A DNA stretch of 64,000 bases. It comes from G963665085 sp963665085. Its GTDB lineage: Bacteria; Bacteroidota; Bacteroidia; Bacteroidales; JAAAOM01. The DNA lies in NCBI GenBank assembly GCA_963665085.2, contig CAXXXS010000001.1:248001-312000 (forward strand). The letters are read 5' to 3'. Under the pieces are notes generated by a model that did no database searches, was not told where the DNA came from, and saw only the letters and a program-made list of their open reading frames with translations. A program made the translations under genes and the position numbers. Shown here one piece after another: positions 44,857-53,492 of this stretch; positions within the stretch are counted from its first letter, which is position 1; each line of letters begins with the position of its first letter.

Positions 44857-46794
44857 TTAATCTGTTTCTTGTTCAATAGGAGTTTTATTACTTTTCAGAT
44901 TTACAACTTTAAAGTATTGCAATGGTGTTATTCCAACCTCATTTTTGAATGCATTATAAAATGTTGATTGTGAAGCAAACCCAGCATTAAAACCAATCTG
45001 CTTCATGAAAATTTTATTTCCGACATTATTTTTAATCTCATTTTTACAGAAATTAACTCTATACCGATTTATCAGTGTATTAAAATTGCAATGAAATTCT
45101 TTATTTATCATTTGCGACGCATATGTTATATTAGTCGACAACATTTTAGCAAGTTCTTCTAAAGATATATCTGGTTGTCTGTAAAATTGTTCTTCTTCCA
45201 ATAAGGTCATAAGTTTTGTTAATGCTTTGCTATTGGTGTTGTTCGTTGGATTATAAATTTTCTCTTTAATAATACTATCAATTACGTCCTGTCTGTTTTG
45301 TAATTGAACATTTTGTTTGAATATACTTTGAATCGCATGCTCTCTAATTCTTTTATTCAGAAAAAATAATATTATCACTGATGTAATTAATACGAGTAAT
45401 AGTATTGTAGCTAAAATAGTATTTCTCCTTACTATCAATTTATTATTTTGAATTTCAATAAATTGTTCTTTTTCTCTTGTTTCGTACTTTACCATGAGGT
45501 TTTGTAAATTATCTTCTGCTTTACGTTGATCATACTCCTCCTTAAGAGTTAAATAATCGCTTAATTGAAATACAGCTTCCTGATATCTTTTCTCTTTAAT
45601 ATAAAGATTAGATAAATTCTTTTTAACCACTTGCTTCCAATAAACAGACTCTGTAGAGTCAGCTAATAAAAGAGCTTTTGAGAAATACATTTCTGCATTT
45701 GGAAAATCGCCTATTTTACTATAAGCTTTCGCTAAAGCATTAATACTTCTTAATCGACTCAAATCATTAATATTTGCATCAAGCTTTATTTGATAAGCTT
45801 CTTCGAGATTTTTAATTGCTCTTTTGTTGTCTCCTTTTTTCAAATAAAAGTTTCCGAGGTTAGTTAAAGCAACCGCAATACTCTCTGGAATACTAGTTTT
45901 TCTAGCATAGTCTACTGATTGAATGAAAAACTTCTCACTTTCATCCCAGTTGCCCATTTCTGCATAAATTATTCCCATCTCTTCATAAGCTCTTTTTAAC
46001 TCTTTCGTGTCATTTATCTCCTTAGCCAAAGTTAAATGCTCCTTCTGCCATTTCAGGGCTTGGTCATAATTGTGTTCTGTTCTATAAATTCTACTTAGGT
46101 TTAAGTATACATATAGCATCCTCTGCCGATTATTATTTTGTTTACATATTTCTAAACTTTTTATAAAATGGTCATATGCTTTGGGATAATAACTAAGTTT
46201 TCTATAGCCTGTCCCTAAAAGGAATTGGTAGTAATCTCGATTTGTTGTTATGCTATCTGATCTTAAAATGCTATCTGCTTTAAATAAATACTGAAATGAA
46301 TTCTGATACCTTTCCATATTCATTTCAAAAAGTCCCTCAGCTCCTAAACAATCTGCAATAAACTGAGGATTATCTAACCTGTTAGCTATATTTTCAGCCT
46401 CATACAAATAATGACGAAACTTTATCCCGTCTTTAAGATTAGCAGCATCTCGAGCAGCATATATATTTATTAGAAAAGTAAAATCTGATTCTTTTTTTAG
46501 ATCACCAATAACAGACTCTAAACAGATTAATGAACTATCTGTCATTCTTTTTGTTCGATAAACCATTGCTTTTACAAAGGTTATCTTTGCTAAAGATTCC
46601 AGATTATCAGTCTGATTTTGGAATGGTTCAATTTGTTTCCAGAAAAAATGAATAGGTTTCTCCAGGGTTTTCGAATTTTCTCTTGCTTCACAAAATAATC
46701 TGTCTACTTCCTCTTCAATTTTATTTTTTTGTTTGGTACAATTTGAAAAACTTAAAATAATAAATACACCAAACAAAACTCCCCTCAATCTCAT
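44857..46794 (-). CDS. TPR-containing membrane AraC-type transcriptional regulator
   Basis: 645 residues. The N-terminus has a signal-like segment with lipobox SFSNC. About 60-420 are tetratricopeptide repeats (KAYDHFIKSLEICKQNNNRQ, EKFFIQSVDYARKTSIPES, KRAIKNLEEAYQIKLDANI, AEMYFSKALLLADSTE). One transmembrane helix follows at about 456-476, then a charged linker and a C-terminal AraC helix-turn-helix (about 535-635, with AKMLSTNITYASQMINKEF and QIGFNAGFASQSTFYNAFKNEVGITPLQYF). The layout places TPRs outside and the DNA-binding domain in the cytoplasm, so it can link an envelope signal directly to transcription. The target genes are unknown; the divergent gene at 47140 is a candidate. Confidence 0.92.
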   Translation of the reverse strand: MRLRGVLFGVFIILSFSNCTKQKNKIEEEVDRLFCEARENSKTLEKPIHFFWKQIEPFQNQTDNLESLAKITFVKAMVYRTKRMTDSSLICLESVIGDLKKESDFTFLINIYAARDAANLKDGIKFRHYLYEAENIANRLDNPQFIADCLGAEGLFEMNMERYQNSFQYLFKADSILRSDSITTNRDYYQFLLGTGYRKLSYYPKAYDHFIKSLEICKQNNNRQRMLYVYLNLSRIYRTEHNYDQALKWQKEHLTLAKEINDTKELKRAYEEMGIIYAEMGNWDESEKFFIQSVDYARKTSIPESIAVALTNLGNFYLKKGDNKRAIKNLEEAYQIKLDANINDLSRLRSINALAKAYSKIGDFPNAEMYFSKALLLADSTESVYWKQVVKKNLSNLYIKEKRYQEAVFQLSDYLTLKEEYDQRKAEDNLQNLMVKYETREKEQFIEIQNNKLIVRRNTILATILLLVLITSVIILFFLNKRIREHAIQSIFKQNVQLQNRQDVIDSIIKEKIYNPTNNTNSKALTKLMTLLEEEQFYRQPDISLEELAKMLSTNITYASQMINKEFHCNFNTLINRYRVNFCKNEIKNNVGNKIFMKQIGFNAGFASQSTFYNAFKNEVGITPLQYFKVVNLKSNKTPIEQETD

Positions 46795-47139
46795 CTACAA
46801 CTTCCTTAATACTTAACTTAATAACTCTTCTCACCTGGCACAAGGTATTTGTGCCATCTTCCCTTCTCGCAATTTTGCCCAAGAAATGAACTAGTAAATT
46901 TAAAATAAAATATCCTCCAACAAACCTATTTCAAGCAAAAGGAACGAATAATTCCGGATTCTTTAAAAAAAATTCCAAGATATTTAAAACCCTTAACCTA
47001 TCTGCAAAAGTCCCGTAACTCTGCTTGAATTTTGAACGAAAGTCTCTACGCTTTGATGATGACATAAAAATTAAAATGAAAAGATAAAAGAGGTGGAAAT
47101 TCAATTATTCAAGAATTATATAATAACAATAGTTTAAAA
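46795..47139. other. Divergent intergenic region with a palindrome
   Basis: No gene seen. A perfect hairpin GGCACAA-GGTAT-TTGTGCC (46837-46855) lies 43 bp upstream of the TPR-AraC start codon, a reasonable place for an operator of that gene. Confidence 0.4.
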
Positions 47140-47772
47140 ATGAAAAAAGTAAAGTTAATGATGGGATTGCTGCTTCTTGGCAGTATGATGTTTGCACAGA
47201 AACCTACAGTAGAGTGCGTTAGTTTTCGTGAAGGATTTGATAAATTTCCTCTACCTGGAAAGGGAACCATAACTCTTACAAATGGGAAATCAATTCCCGG
47301 GGAATTTCGGCAAGGGATGACTATTAAAATGATGAAATGGCAATGGTATGATAATTCTGGAAAACTACACGAAATTAAAGAAGATGAAGTACAACGTGTT
47401 GAATTTACACCTGATGAAAAATTTGTTGATAAAGACATTGAAATAGCAGTTAACATAAGTATTGGTGGTAAAAGTGCAGGTTCTGTGGAACAAAAAAACT
47501 TACCCTTTAATATTACCCAGTTTAAAGATTTTGGCCAGGAAAAATATTATAAACCTCTCGTACTCGAAAGAGTTGTAAAAAGCATCAATAAGAAAGGAGA
47601 AGAAAAAGCAGACCTGATGGTACTTGTAAATAATGGATTCGCCCATAAATATAAGGTTTATGTGAATTTAGGAGCACAACAAAAATCCTTTAATCGTGAT
47701 GCAAGTTTATTTAATCTACTATTTGGCGGTGGTGAAATGGGTGATTATTATAAGGGCATCTCTAGAAACTAA
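47140..47772 (+). CDS. Secreted protein of unknown function
   Basis: 210 residues with a signal peptide (MKKVKLMMGLLLLGSMMFAQ). The mature part contains GKGTITLTNGKSIPGEFRQGMTIKMMKWQWYD, which looks like a small beta domain, then YYKPLVLERVVKSI. No family recognised. It lies 45 bp upstream of the insertion sequence, and the stop codon is intact, so it does not look truncated. It is divergent from the TPR-AraC regulator. Confidence 0.75.
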   Translation: MKKVKLMMGLLLLGSMMFAQKPTVECVSFREGFDKFPLPGKGTITLTNGKSIPGEFRQGMTIKMMKWQWYDNSGKLHEIKEDEVQRVEFTPDEKFVDKDIEIAVNISIGGKSAGSVEQKNLPFNITQFKDFGQEKYYKPLVLERVVKSINKKGEEKADLMVLVNNGFAHKYKVYVNLGAQQKSFNRDASLFNLLFGGGEMGDYYKGISRN

Positions 47773-47816
47773 TATTGAATTAAATGGCTAATAGTTAATA
47801 ATATAACTGTTTGTTG

Positions 47817-48976
47817 CTATCTAAAAAGGTTAATTTTACAGTGTAAATTTAACAAAGATGAGAAACATCAACCCTCTTGGACTATTTGACGACCATTTTT
47901 TAATGGAAAAGTTGACAAAATTAGGTGATCCACTTCAGAAGCTAAATGAATTTATTGATTGGAACATCTTCAAAGCCCCATTGTTAAAAGCAATTGAAAA
48001 TACAACTACAGAACCGTCAAAAGGAGGCCGCCCACCTTTTGACAGGCTCATGATGTTCAAGGCACTAATATTACAAGGGCTTTATAACTTGTCAGATGAT
48101 CAACTTGAGTATCAAATTGTTGACAGGGCAAGTTTTAAGCGGTTTTTAGAAATCAAAAAGAGTGATAAAGTGCCTGATAGTAAAACCTTTTGGGCTTTTA
48201 GAGAACTGCTTATTGAAAAGAATGTTATCGAAGGCATGTTTAAAACATTCAACGAACTTCTTGATAATGCTGGTGTATTTGCCAACGAAGGGAAGATGAT
48301 TGATGCCAGTTTCGTAGAAGCACCGCGCCAACGAAACACTCGTGAAGAAAATAAGCATATAAAGCAAACTGGTACAGCACCAGAGAAATGGAAAGAAAAA
48401 CCGAACAAACTTTGTCAAAAGGATATTGATGCTCGCTGGACTAAAAAGAACTTCGTTACTTTTTATGGGTACAAGAATCATGTCAAAGCCGATACAAAAA
48501 CCAAATTCATTGAGGAATATGTTGTTACGGATGCTTCAGTTCATGATTCTCAAGTGATAGAAGAATTGTTAACAGAAAATGATAAAGGGCAACTGCTTTA
48601 TGCTGATAGCGCTTATGGTGGAGAAGAACAAGAAAAGATATACAAAGAAAAAGAAGTGGTTAGCAAAGTACACGAAAAAGGATACAGGAACAAACCTCTA
48701 ACAGAAGTACAAAAGGCTAGTAACCGTGAAAAATCAAAAACCAGAGCTAGGGTCGAACATATCTTTGGTTTCGTAGAGAATAGCATGAATGGTTCAACTG
48801 TAAGAACCATTGGCATAGCAAGAGCAAAGGCAAAAATCGGAATAATGAACTTAACTTATAATATAAATCGATGCGTACAATTAAAAATCAAGGTTTCAAT
48901 GGGATAGGTCTGTCCTGATGTGAAACAAATAAGAGCATAAGTAGTTGATAAACAGAATCATAACCAATCAAGATAG
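47817..48976 (+). mobile_element. IS5-family insertion sequence (about 1,160 bp)
   Basis: The element holds one transposase gene. Imperfect terminal inverted repeats are visible: left CTATCTAAAAAGGTTA (47817-47832) and, on the minus strand at the right end, CTATCTTGATTGGTTA (48976-48961), 12 of 16 identical. TTTGT is found next to both ends (47809-47813 and 48977-48981), a possible 5-bp target duplication, but the exact ends are uncertain by a few bases. Confidence 0.75.
47858..48907 (+). CDS. IS5-family DDE transposase
   Basis: 349 residues. An N-terminal DUF772-like DNA-binding region has PPFDRLMMFKALILQGLYNLSDDQLEYQI and a SFKRFLEI segment. The DDE catalytic domain has the first Asp in GKMIDASFVEAP, the second in LLYADSAYGGEEQ, and the Glu in the Y-(2)-R-(3)-D-(6)-K-like region KTRARVEHIFGFVENS. 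NRCVQLKI near the end matches the IS5 tail. The gene is intact, so the element may still be active. No second copy is present in the window, but a MITE-like element with similar ends is at 50587. Confidence 0.93.
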   Translation: MRNINPLGLFDDHFLMEKLTKLGDPLQKLNEFIDWNIFKAPLLKAIENTTTEPSKGGRPPFDRLMMFKALILQGLYNLSDDQLEYQIVDRASFKRFLEIKKSDKVPDSKTFWAFRELLIEKNVIEGMFKTFNELLDNAGVFANEGKMIDASFVEAPRQRNTREENKHIKQTGTAPEKWKEKPNKLCQKDIDARWTKKNFVTFYGYKNHVKADTKTKFIEEYVVTDASVHDSQVIEELLTENDKGQLLYADSAYGGEEQEKIYKEKEVVSKVHEKGYRNKPLTEVQKASNREKSKTRARVEHIFGFVENSMNGSTVRTIGIARAKAKIGIMNLTYNINRCVQLKIKVSMG

Positions 48977-48994
48977 TTTGTCTGCTTTTCGAGT

Positions 48995-49258
48995 TTGAAA
49001 ATTTACACATATTTAGAAAACGAAAATCAGGTTTTTAGAAGCTCCCATAAAGCTATACGAGTAAAAAAAGTTGGAGAAACAGAGAGTTTTGTTCTTAGCG
49101 AACCTGGTCTTGTAAATTTCTGGTGTGGTAAATTCAGAAATAAAGAATTTCTGGAAGTCTTTGGAGATAATCCTGATTTTATGGCATGTTATCCGAAATC
49201 CATGAAACGAAAATTTAAATACACACCAGAATTTTTCTGGGTATACGACCAAAAATAA
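48995..49258 (+). CDS. Short protein next to the IS right end (possible gene remnant)
   Basis: 87 residues from a TTG start, with no family recognised. The frame opens just after a stop codon formed by the IS right end (48974-48976) and starts only 19 bp beyond it. There is no signal peptide, although the genes around encode envelope proteins. It may be the C-terminal part of a gene cut by the insertion, or an unrelated small gene. The C-terminal half is aromatic and basic (MKRKFKYTPEFFWVYDQK). Confidence 0.5.
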   Translation: MKIYTYLENENQVFRSSHKAIRVKKVGETESFVLSEPGLVNFWCGKFRNKEFLEVFGDNPDFMACYPKSMKRKFKYTPEFFWVYDQK

Positions 49259-49291
49259 TTAATCCTTAAAAAAATAAATATTCTTAAAGAC

Positions 49292-50566
49292 ATGAAAAAA
49301 ATAAGTTACTTACTAGTTGTTTTTACTCTTTTAATAGCTTCTTGTAGCAAAGATAGCGATGACTCAAAGCCAATAGCCGGAGAGATAAAAAACATTGAAT
49401 GGAGTAAAAGCTCTACAGGAATAACTATTAGTTGGAATAGTTACAGCGAAGCTCAAAGTTACCAGATATACATTAACGGTGTTGCCGTTTCCGAAACACC
49501 AGTTACTACAACAAGTTTAACAATAAACTCTCTTGAAGATGGAACGAGTATAAAAGTTGAAGCATATTCTGATTCAGAAGCAACGGAAATAATTGCTGAA
49601 GGTACACTTGTATATGTAAAACCTGAAATCTCAATCCCAGATAAAATTGAATCTTTGGAAGTTTCAGAAGTTGAAGCAACACAAGTTAAACTCACCTGGG
49701 AAAATCCTTCCACAGAATTTAGTGGAATTGAGATCTATCTTGAAGAAAAAACAGAAACTTCAGTAGCTATTGATACTCTTCAAGCAGTTGATATCGATTC
49801 TATTATTATTACTGATTTAACACCAGAGACAGAATACACTTTCTATATCTATACATATAATGTAGATGATAATGAGTATGCCTATTCCGAACCAACAACT
49901 GTTACAGTAACAACATCTAAAAAAGTTACTGAAATTGGAATTTCTGATTACAAGTATAATGGTAGCTATGGTGGCAGTATTCAAATAAATGTTCTTATTG
50001 TTGCAGCTGACTTATTTGAAAACGAAAGTGAATGGCAAAGCCCTGGTGACTTAATATTAGAAATCTATAGCGCCGACAGTATTAACGGTGAATTTACCTT
50101 AGCAAATACAAACGATTATATATATCCAGATTGGAATTATAACCAAATCATTGATATGTATTCATACAAATCAGACATGAATTATATTGACGGCAATACC
50201 TATTATTTAAAAGTTGTTGCAAAAGATAAAAATGGAAATATTATCGGTGAAACAGCTATTCAAGAAGTAGAATTTACTGAACCTGCATCAGCTGATATTA
50301 TTCCAGGGGTTCCGACAAATGTTAATGTTTCAAAAAGTGGTGACTGTGTAACAATTACATGGGATACAGCTGAAAATGCTGTAAGTTATAGAGTGTATGT
50401 TTCAACAACTTCATCAATGAGCTATGCCACAAAAGTTGGAGAAACTAGTGATACAACTATTCAAGATTGCGACAGGGGTAGTAATGTTAAAATGTATTAC
50501 CAGGTTAAAGCCGTTTCATCTACTGGTAATATAAAATCCAGTACTTCAGTTGAAATTTGGTTATAA
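49292..50566 (+). CDS. Lipoprotein with three fibronectin type III domains
   Basis: 424 residues with a lipoprotein signal (lipobox LIASC). Three FN3-type units are visible: about 30-115 (IEWSKSSTGITISWNSYSEAQSYQIYI), about 115-210 (VEATQVKLTWENPSTEFSGIEIYLEE with DLTPETEYTFYIYTYN), and about 335-424 (VSKSGDCVTITWDTAENAVSYRVYV). The region 210-330 is a further beta domain of unknown type. It is probably displayed on the outer membrane surface. A role in adhesion or protein binding is likely but not shown. It lies 34 bp after the short gene at 48995. Confidence 0.85.
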   Translation: MKKISYLLVVFTLLIASCSKDSDDSKPIAGEIKNIEWSKSSTGITISWNSYSEAQSYQIYINGVAVSETPVTTTSLTINSLEDGTSIKVEAYSDSEATEIIAEGTLVYVKPEISIPDKIESLEVSEVEATQVKLTWENPSTEFSGIEIYLEEKTETSVAIDTLQAVDIDSIIITDLTPETEYTFYIYTYNVDDNEYAYSEPTTVTVTTSKKVTEIGISDYKYNGSYGGSIQINVLIVAADLFENESEWQSPGDLILEIYSADSINGEFTLANTNDYIYPDWNYNQIIDMYSYKSDMNYIDGNTYYLKVVAKDKNGNIIGETAIQEVEFTEPASADIIPGVPTNVNVSKSGDCVTITWDTAENAVSYRVYVSTTSSMSYATKVGETSDTTIQDCDRGSNVKMYYQVKAVSSTGNIKSSTSVEIWL

Positions 50567-50586
50567 CTTAAATTAGCAGAATAACC

Positions 50587-50711
50587 GAGGTTGTCTAAAA
50601 AGTCCATTAAAAAATAATTTTAATTCCCGCTCGAACAGACATTGTTTACAAGTAAATTGTCAAATCGAGCGGTTTTTATATAACTTCATAATTGACTTTT
50701 TTGGCAGCCTC
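50587..50711. mobile_element. MITE-like element, 125 bp
   Basis: Terminal inverted repeats of 22 bp, with 18 of 22 identical, at 50587-50608 and 50690-50711 (outer ends GAGG/CCTC; shared AAAAAGTC core). Inside is a hairpin with perfect 8-bp arms CCGCTCGA (50627-50634) and TCGAGCGG (50665-50672). It has no coding capacity. Its left end shares TCTAAAAAG with the left end of the IS at 47817. No target duplication was recognised. Confidence 0.6.
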
Positions 50712-50778
50712 TTTCTCTTTTATCTTTGATTTACCTTTTTTGGATAAAAAAACAAATAATTTTTTTCTGTTAGCTCAA

Positions 50779-51675
50779 TTAAAAATTCTCAATCGCCAAT
50801 AATTTATTTTTATGGAAGTCAACAACTTTCTGTTGTGCTTGAATTTTCTCGGGAAATGTTTCCTGTAAGGTTACATTATTTTTAATCTCTTCTTTAGCTG
50901 TTTCTATACTATTCTTATTTTCAGTGATTTTATTCTTTTCTTTTTCAATTGAACTTGCAATCTTTCGTTTCTCCTTATTTGCTTGTTTTAATTTTTCTTC
51001 AAGATCGGTCTTAACAACATTATCTGTTTCCGATTCAAGGTTAGCCTCAAGGTTTGTTATCTCATCCTTGTTAAGATTAGATTCTGAATCAAGAATTTTT
51101 AAAGCATCTTCAGAATCGGCAATTCCTTGTTTTGATTGTTCGATATCCCCATTTAATTTCTTCTTTTGATTCTGTAGTTTGGTTAATTCTCTTTCTATAT
51201 CACTTAATTTTTTCTCTTCTTCTTTAACATCAGCCTTTACTTTCTCAAGATATTCATCTTTAGCAAAATCAAATAGATAGGCCTTAAATTTATTGTATGA
51301 TTCTTTATCATTTTCTCCAGAAATAAATTGTCCTCTTTTTATTTCAATAGCCACAGAAAGATTTATCACTGAATCTCCAGACATTATCTGGCTGTATACA
51401 TTAACTGGCTCGCTACTAATTTCTTTAATATTGGCTCCAAATATTGAAATTTCTCCATCCCTATCCTCGGCAATTTCTGATTTTGTTCCGCTTTCAAGAT
51501 TTTTAACCCAGCTTTTCTTAACATTAACATAGAAAACTTCGGGTATATTCACTTTTAAACCTTTGTATTTTGTTTCGGTAAGAGCGAAATCAGAATTTTC
51601 TACCTTAATAGGAATTTGTGCTTTTACAGCAGAACTAACAAGAAAAACCAGAATTATTATTGATTTTATTTTCAT
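50779..51675 (-). CDS. Secreted coiled-coil protein of unknown function
   Basis: 298 residues with a signal peptide (cleavage near VKAQ). The first 125 residues form a beta-rich part, with PEVFYVNVKKSWVKNLESG and AVNISIGG-like strands. Residues 135-280 are a long Lys/Glu-rich coiled coil (KEEEKKLSDIERELTKLQNQ, EKEKNKITENKNSIETAKEE). No family recognised. It is a single minus-strand gene with an AT-rich upstream region. A periplasmic location is likely. Confidence 0.78.
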   Translation of the reverse strand: MKIKSIIILVFLVSSAVKAQIPIKVENSDFALTETKYKGLKVNIPEVFYVNVKKSWVKNLESGTKSEIAEDRDGEISIFGANIKEISSEPVNVYSQIMSGDSVINLSVAIEIKRGQFISGENDKESYNKFKAYLFDFAKDEYLEKVKADVKEEEKKLSDIERELTKLQNQKKKLNGDIEQSKQGIADSEDALKILDSESNLNKDEITNLEANLESETDNVVKTDLEEKLKQANKEKRKIASSIEKEKNKITENKNSIETAKEEIKNNVTLQETFPEKIQAQQKVVDFHKNKLLAIENF

Positions 51676-51991
51676 CTTACATGGTATTATAACAGTTTCT
51701 TTTCAAATAAGGAAAATTACAAAATATTGTTCAGATACAAGTAAAAGACAGTCATTAACAACATTCTTTATATTTCTGAAGTAGAATCTAGATTTATTGA
51801 ATAAAAACTAATATAAACTACAGTATAAATAATTTTGGATAAAATAGCTTACTTTCAAATTAATAATATATGAGAACCAATTCAATTTGCTAAAAAATAA
51901 AAGGCAAATATTTTAATTTTGAAATGCGATTATAAATTAAGACAATGCATAATTAGTTATAATCAAAAATATCACTGTAAAATTTTAAGCG
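51676..51991. other. AT-rich divergent promoter region
   Basis: No gene seen. Two TAATTTTG sequences on the plus strand (51830-51837 and 51914-51921) fit the -7 consensus. The second has a TTTG at 51886 with a long 24-bp spacer. They may serve the gene at 51992. Confidence 0.35.
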
Positions 51992-52585
51992 ATGAGAAGA
52001 ATTACTTTGTTGATTATTATTTTTTATTTGAATTCCGTTTCTGGTAATTCGCAAAACAATAATGCCCTCCATGATAAATATTTAATGGTATTAGACATTC
52101 AACAAAGATCTTATCCTAACGAGAATGCAGAAAGGACAGTTTTTGAATTAACTCAAACCGTAAATAGCCTCATTAATAAGTTTGAAGCCGAAAAGATTAT
52201 TTATATAAAAAACACAAAGAAAGTACTTCTCATTTCTAAAAAAGGTTTTACAATTGATACCTTGCCTGTTAGAGAACTGGATAGTAATTTAAATATAGTC
52301 AGCAATAATATTTTTACTAAATACGATGGTGATGCTTTCACTTCAAAACAATTGATAGATTTTTTAGAAAAAAACAAAGCATCAGATGTTATAATTGTTG
52401 GACGAGTAGCTGAAGAATGTATCTATAAAACTTTTATCGGAGGAAAATCTAAAGGATACAATATCTATATAATTCCTCAAGCTATTATTGGAAACACAGA
52501 AAAAAATAAGGAAAAAGCAATTGCCAAAATATTAAAGAAAGGGGGTAAACAAATTTCTTTTGATGAGATAACTAATTCACCTTAA
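51992..52585 (+). CDS. Secreted protein of unknown function
   Basis: 197 residues with a signal peptide (LLIIIFYLNSVSGNSQ). The mature part has a Rossmann-like pattern: HDKYLMVLDIQQRSY, LINKFEAEKIIYIKNTKKVLLIS, DGDAFTSKQLIDFLEKNKASDVIIVGRVAEECIYKT. This recalls an isochorismatase-like hydrolase core (DxQ, then K, then C near VAEEC), in which Asp, Lys and Cys form the catalytic triad. That reading is an inference from fold pattern. It lies 16 bp before the DUF4332 gene and is probably cotranscribed. Confidence 0.7.
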   Translation: MRRITLLIIIFYLNSVSGNSQNNNALHDKYLMVLDIQQRSYPNENAERTVFELTQTVNSLINKFEAEKIIYIKNTKKVLLISKKGFTIDTLPVRELDSNLNIVSNNIFTKYDGDAFTSKQLIDFLEKNKASDVIIVGRVAEECIYKTFIGGKSKGYNIYIIPQAIIGNTEKNKEKAIAKILKKGGKQISFDEITNSP

Positions 52586-52601
52586 TAAAAAAAACTAAAT
52601 T

Positions 52602-53276
52602 ATGGGATATTATATCGACTTAGAAAAAATAACAATCGATGATTATCAGTTGAAATTAGAATCGGCCTATTTACCTCCAAGTAGAATGATTTTAAAAGAC
52701 AACCTGGACGAACGATTTGGCCATTTTAAAAGTATCGGAATTAAAAATGTTAAACAATTGATTCAGATTTTAAAGAAAAAGGACAAGTTAGCTGAACTTT
52801 CAAAGGTAAATTGTTTGTCTGAAGATTATTTAAAAATCCTGCTTAGGGAATTAAACAGCACTCTTCCAAAACCAAATAAAATTGCTGAATTCAAAGGAAT
52901 TTCAAAGGATACGGTTGAGAAATTAGAAAAGATCGGAATTAAAAACACAGAGAAATTATACGACAAAGTACGAACAAAAAATGACAGGCAGAAACTAGTT
53001 GGTTCAACAGGGATAGAAGATTCAGTTATTATGGAATTAACCAAATTAACTGACCTTTCAAGAATTAAGTGGGTTGGCGTTGGTTTTGCCCGAATGTTGT
53101 ATGATGTAGGAATTGACACTGCTGAGAAAGCTACAAAAGCAGATCCTATAAAATTGCACGAAAGTATAAATCGGTTGAATAAAGAAAAAAATATATTTAA
53201 AGGACAAATAGGATTAAATGACATGAAAATATTTGTAAATGCAGCAAAAGAAATCCCTTTGGAAATTGAATATTAA
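52602..53276 (+). CDS. DUF4332 (helix-hairpin-helix) protein
   Basis: 224 residues without a signal peptide. It contains several helix-hairpin-helix-like units, such as FGHFKSIGIKNVKQLIQIL, FKGISKDTVEKLEKIGIKN and IKWVGVGFARMLYDVGIDTAEKATKADP, the arrangement of DUF4332, which resembles the DNA-binding HhH domains of polymerases and nucleases. DNA or protein binding is possible but unproven. It follows the secreted protein gene by 16 bp, which is odd for a cytoplasmic protein. Confidence 0.83.
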   Translation: MGYYIDLEKITIDDYQLKLESAYLPPSRMILKDNLDERFGHFKSIGIKNVKQLIQILKKKDKLAELSKVNCLSEDYLKILLRELNSTLPKPNKIAEFKGISKDTVEKLEKIGIKNTEKLYDKVRTKNDRQKLVGSTGIEDSVIMELTKLTDLSRIKWVGVGFARMLYDVGIDTAEKATKADPIKLHESINRLNKEKNIFKGQIGLNDMKIFVNAAKEIPLEIEY

Positions 53277-53353
53277 TAATGGTATACCACTAACTTCAAA
53301 ATGCCCCATCTATTCTTTTTTATTACCTAAAATCTACAGTCAAAACTTAAAAA

Positions 53354-53384
53354 ACCGCTGAGTGCGCAGAGATTTCGCAGAGAA
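53354..53384 (-). repeat. CTCTGCG-type short tandem element
   Basis: On the minus strand the segment reads CTCTGCG, a short gap, CTCTGCG, then a CTCAGCGG end. Similar CTCTGCG tandem elements are scattered in many bacterial genomes. It lies in the gap between the DUF4332 and GDSL-like genes and is non-coding. Confidence 0.5.
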
Positions 53385-53432
53385 AACTTCCCCCAAATGG
53401 GTAGTCCTTATAATTATCTCTTCAAACAAATG

Positions 53433-53440
53433 TATATTTG
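53433..53440 (+). promoter_or_regulatory. -7 element candidate for the GDSL-like hydrolase gene
   Basis: TATATTTG fits TAnnTTTG, 52 bp before the start codon at 53493. No convincing -33. Confidence 0.35.
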
Positions 53441-53492
53441 GATGGTATTAAACAAACAATACATAACTTCTTAAATTAAACTATTCTCGATT

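Noticed and set aside
47140..47772. Truncation of the secreted protein by the IS
   Set aside because: The stop codon lies 45 bp before the left end of the IS and the frame shows no abrupt change.
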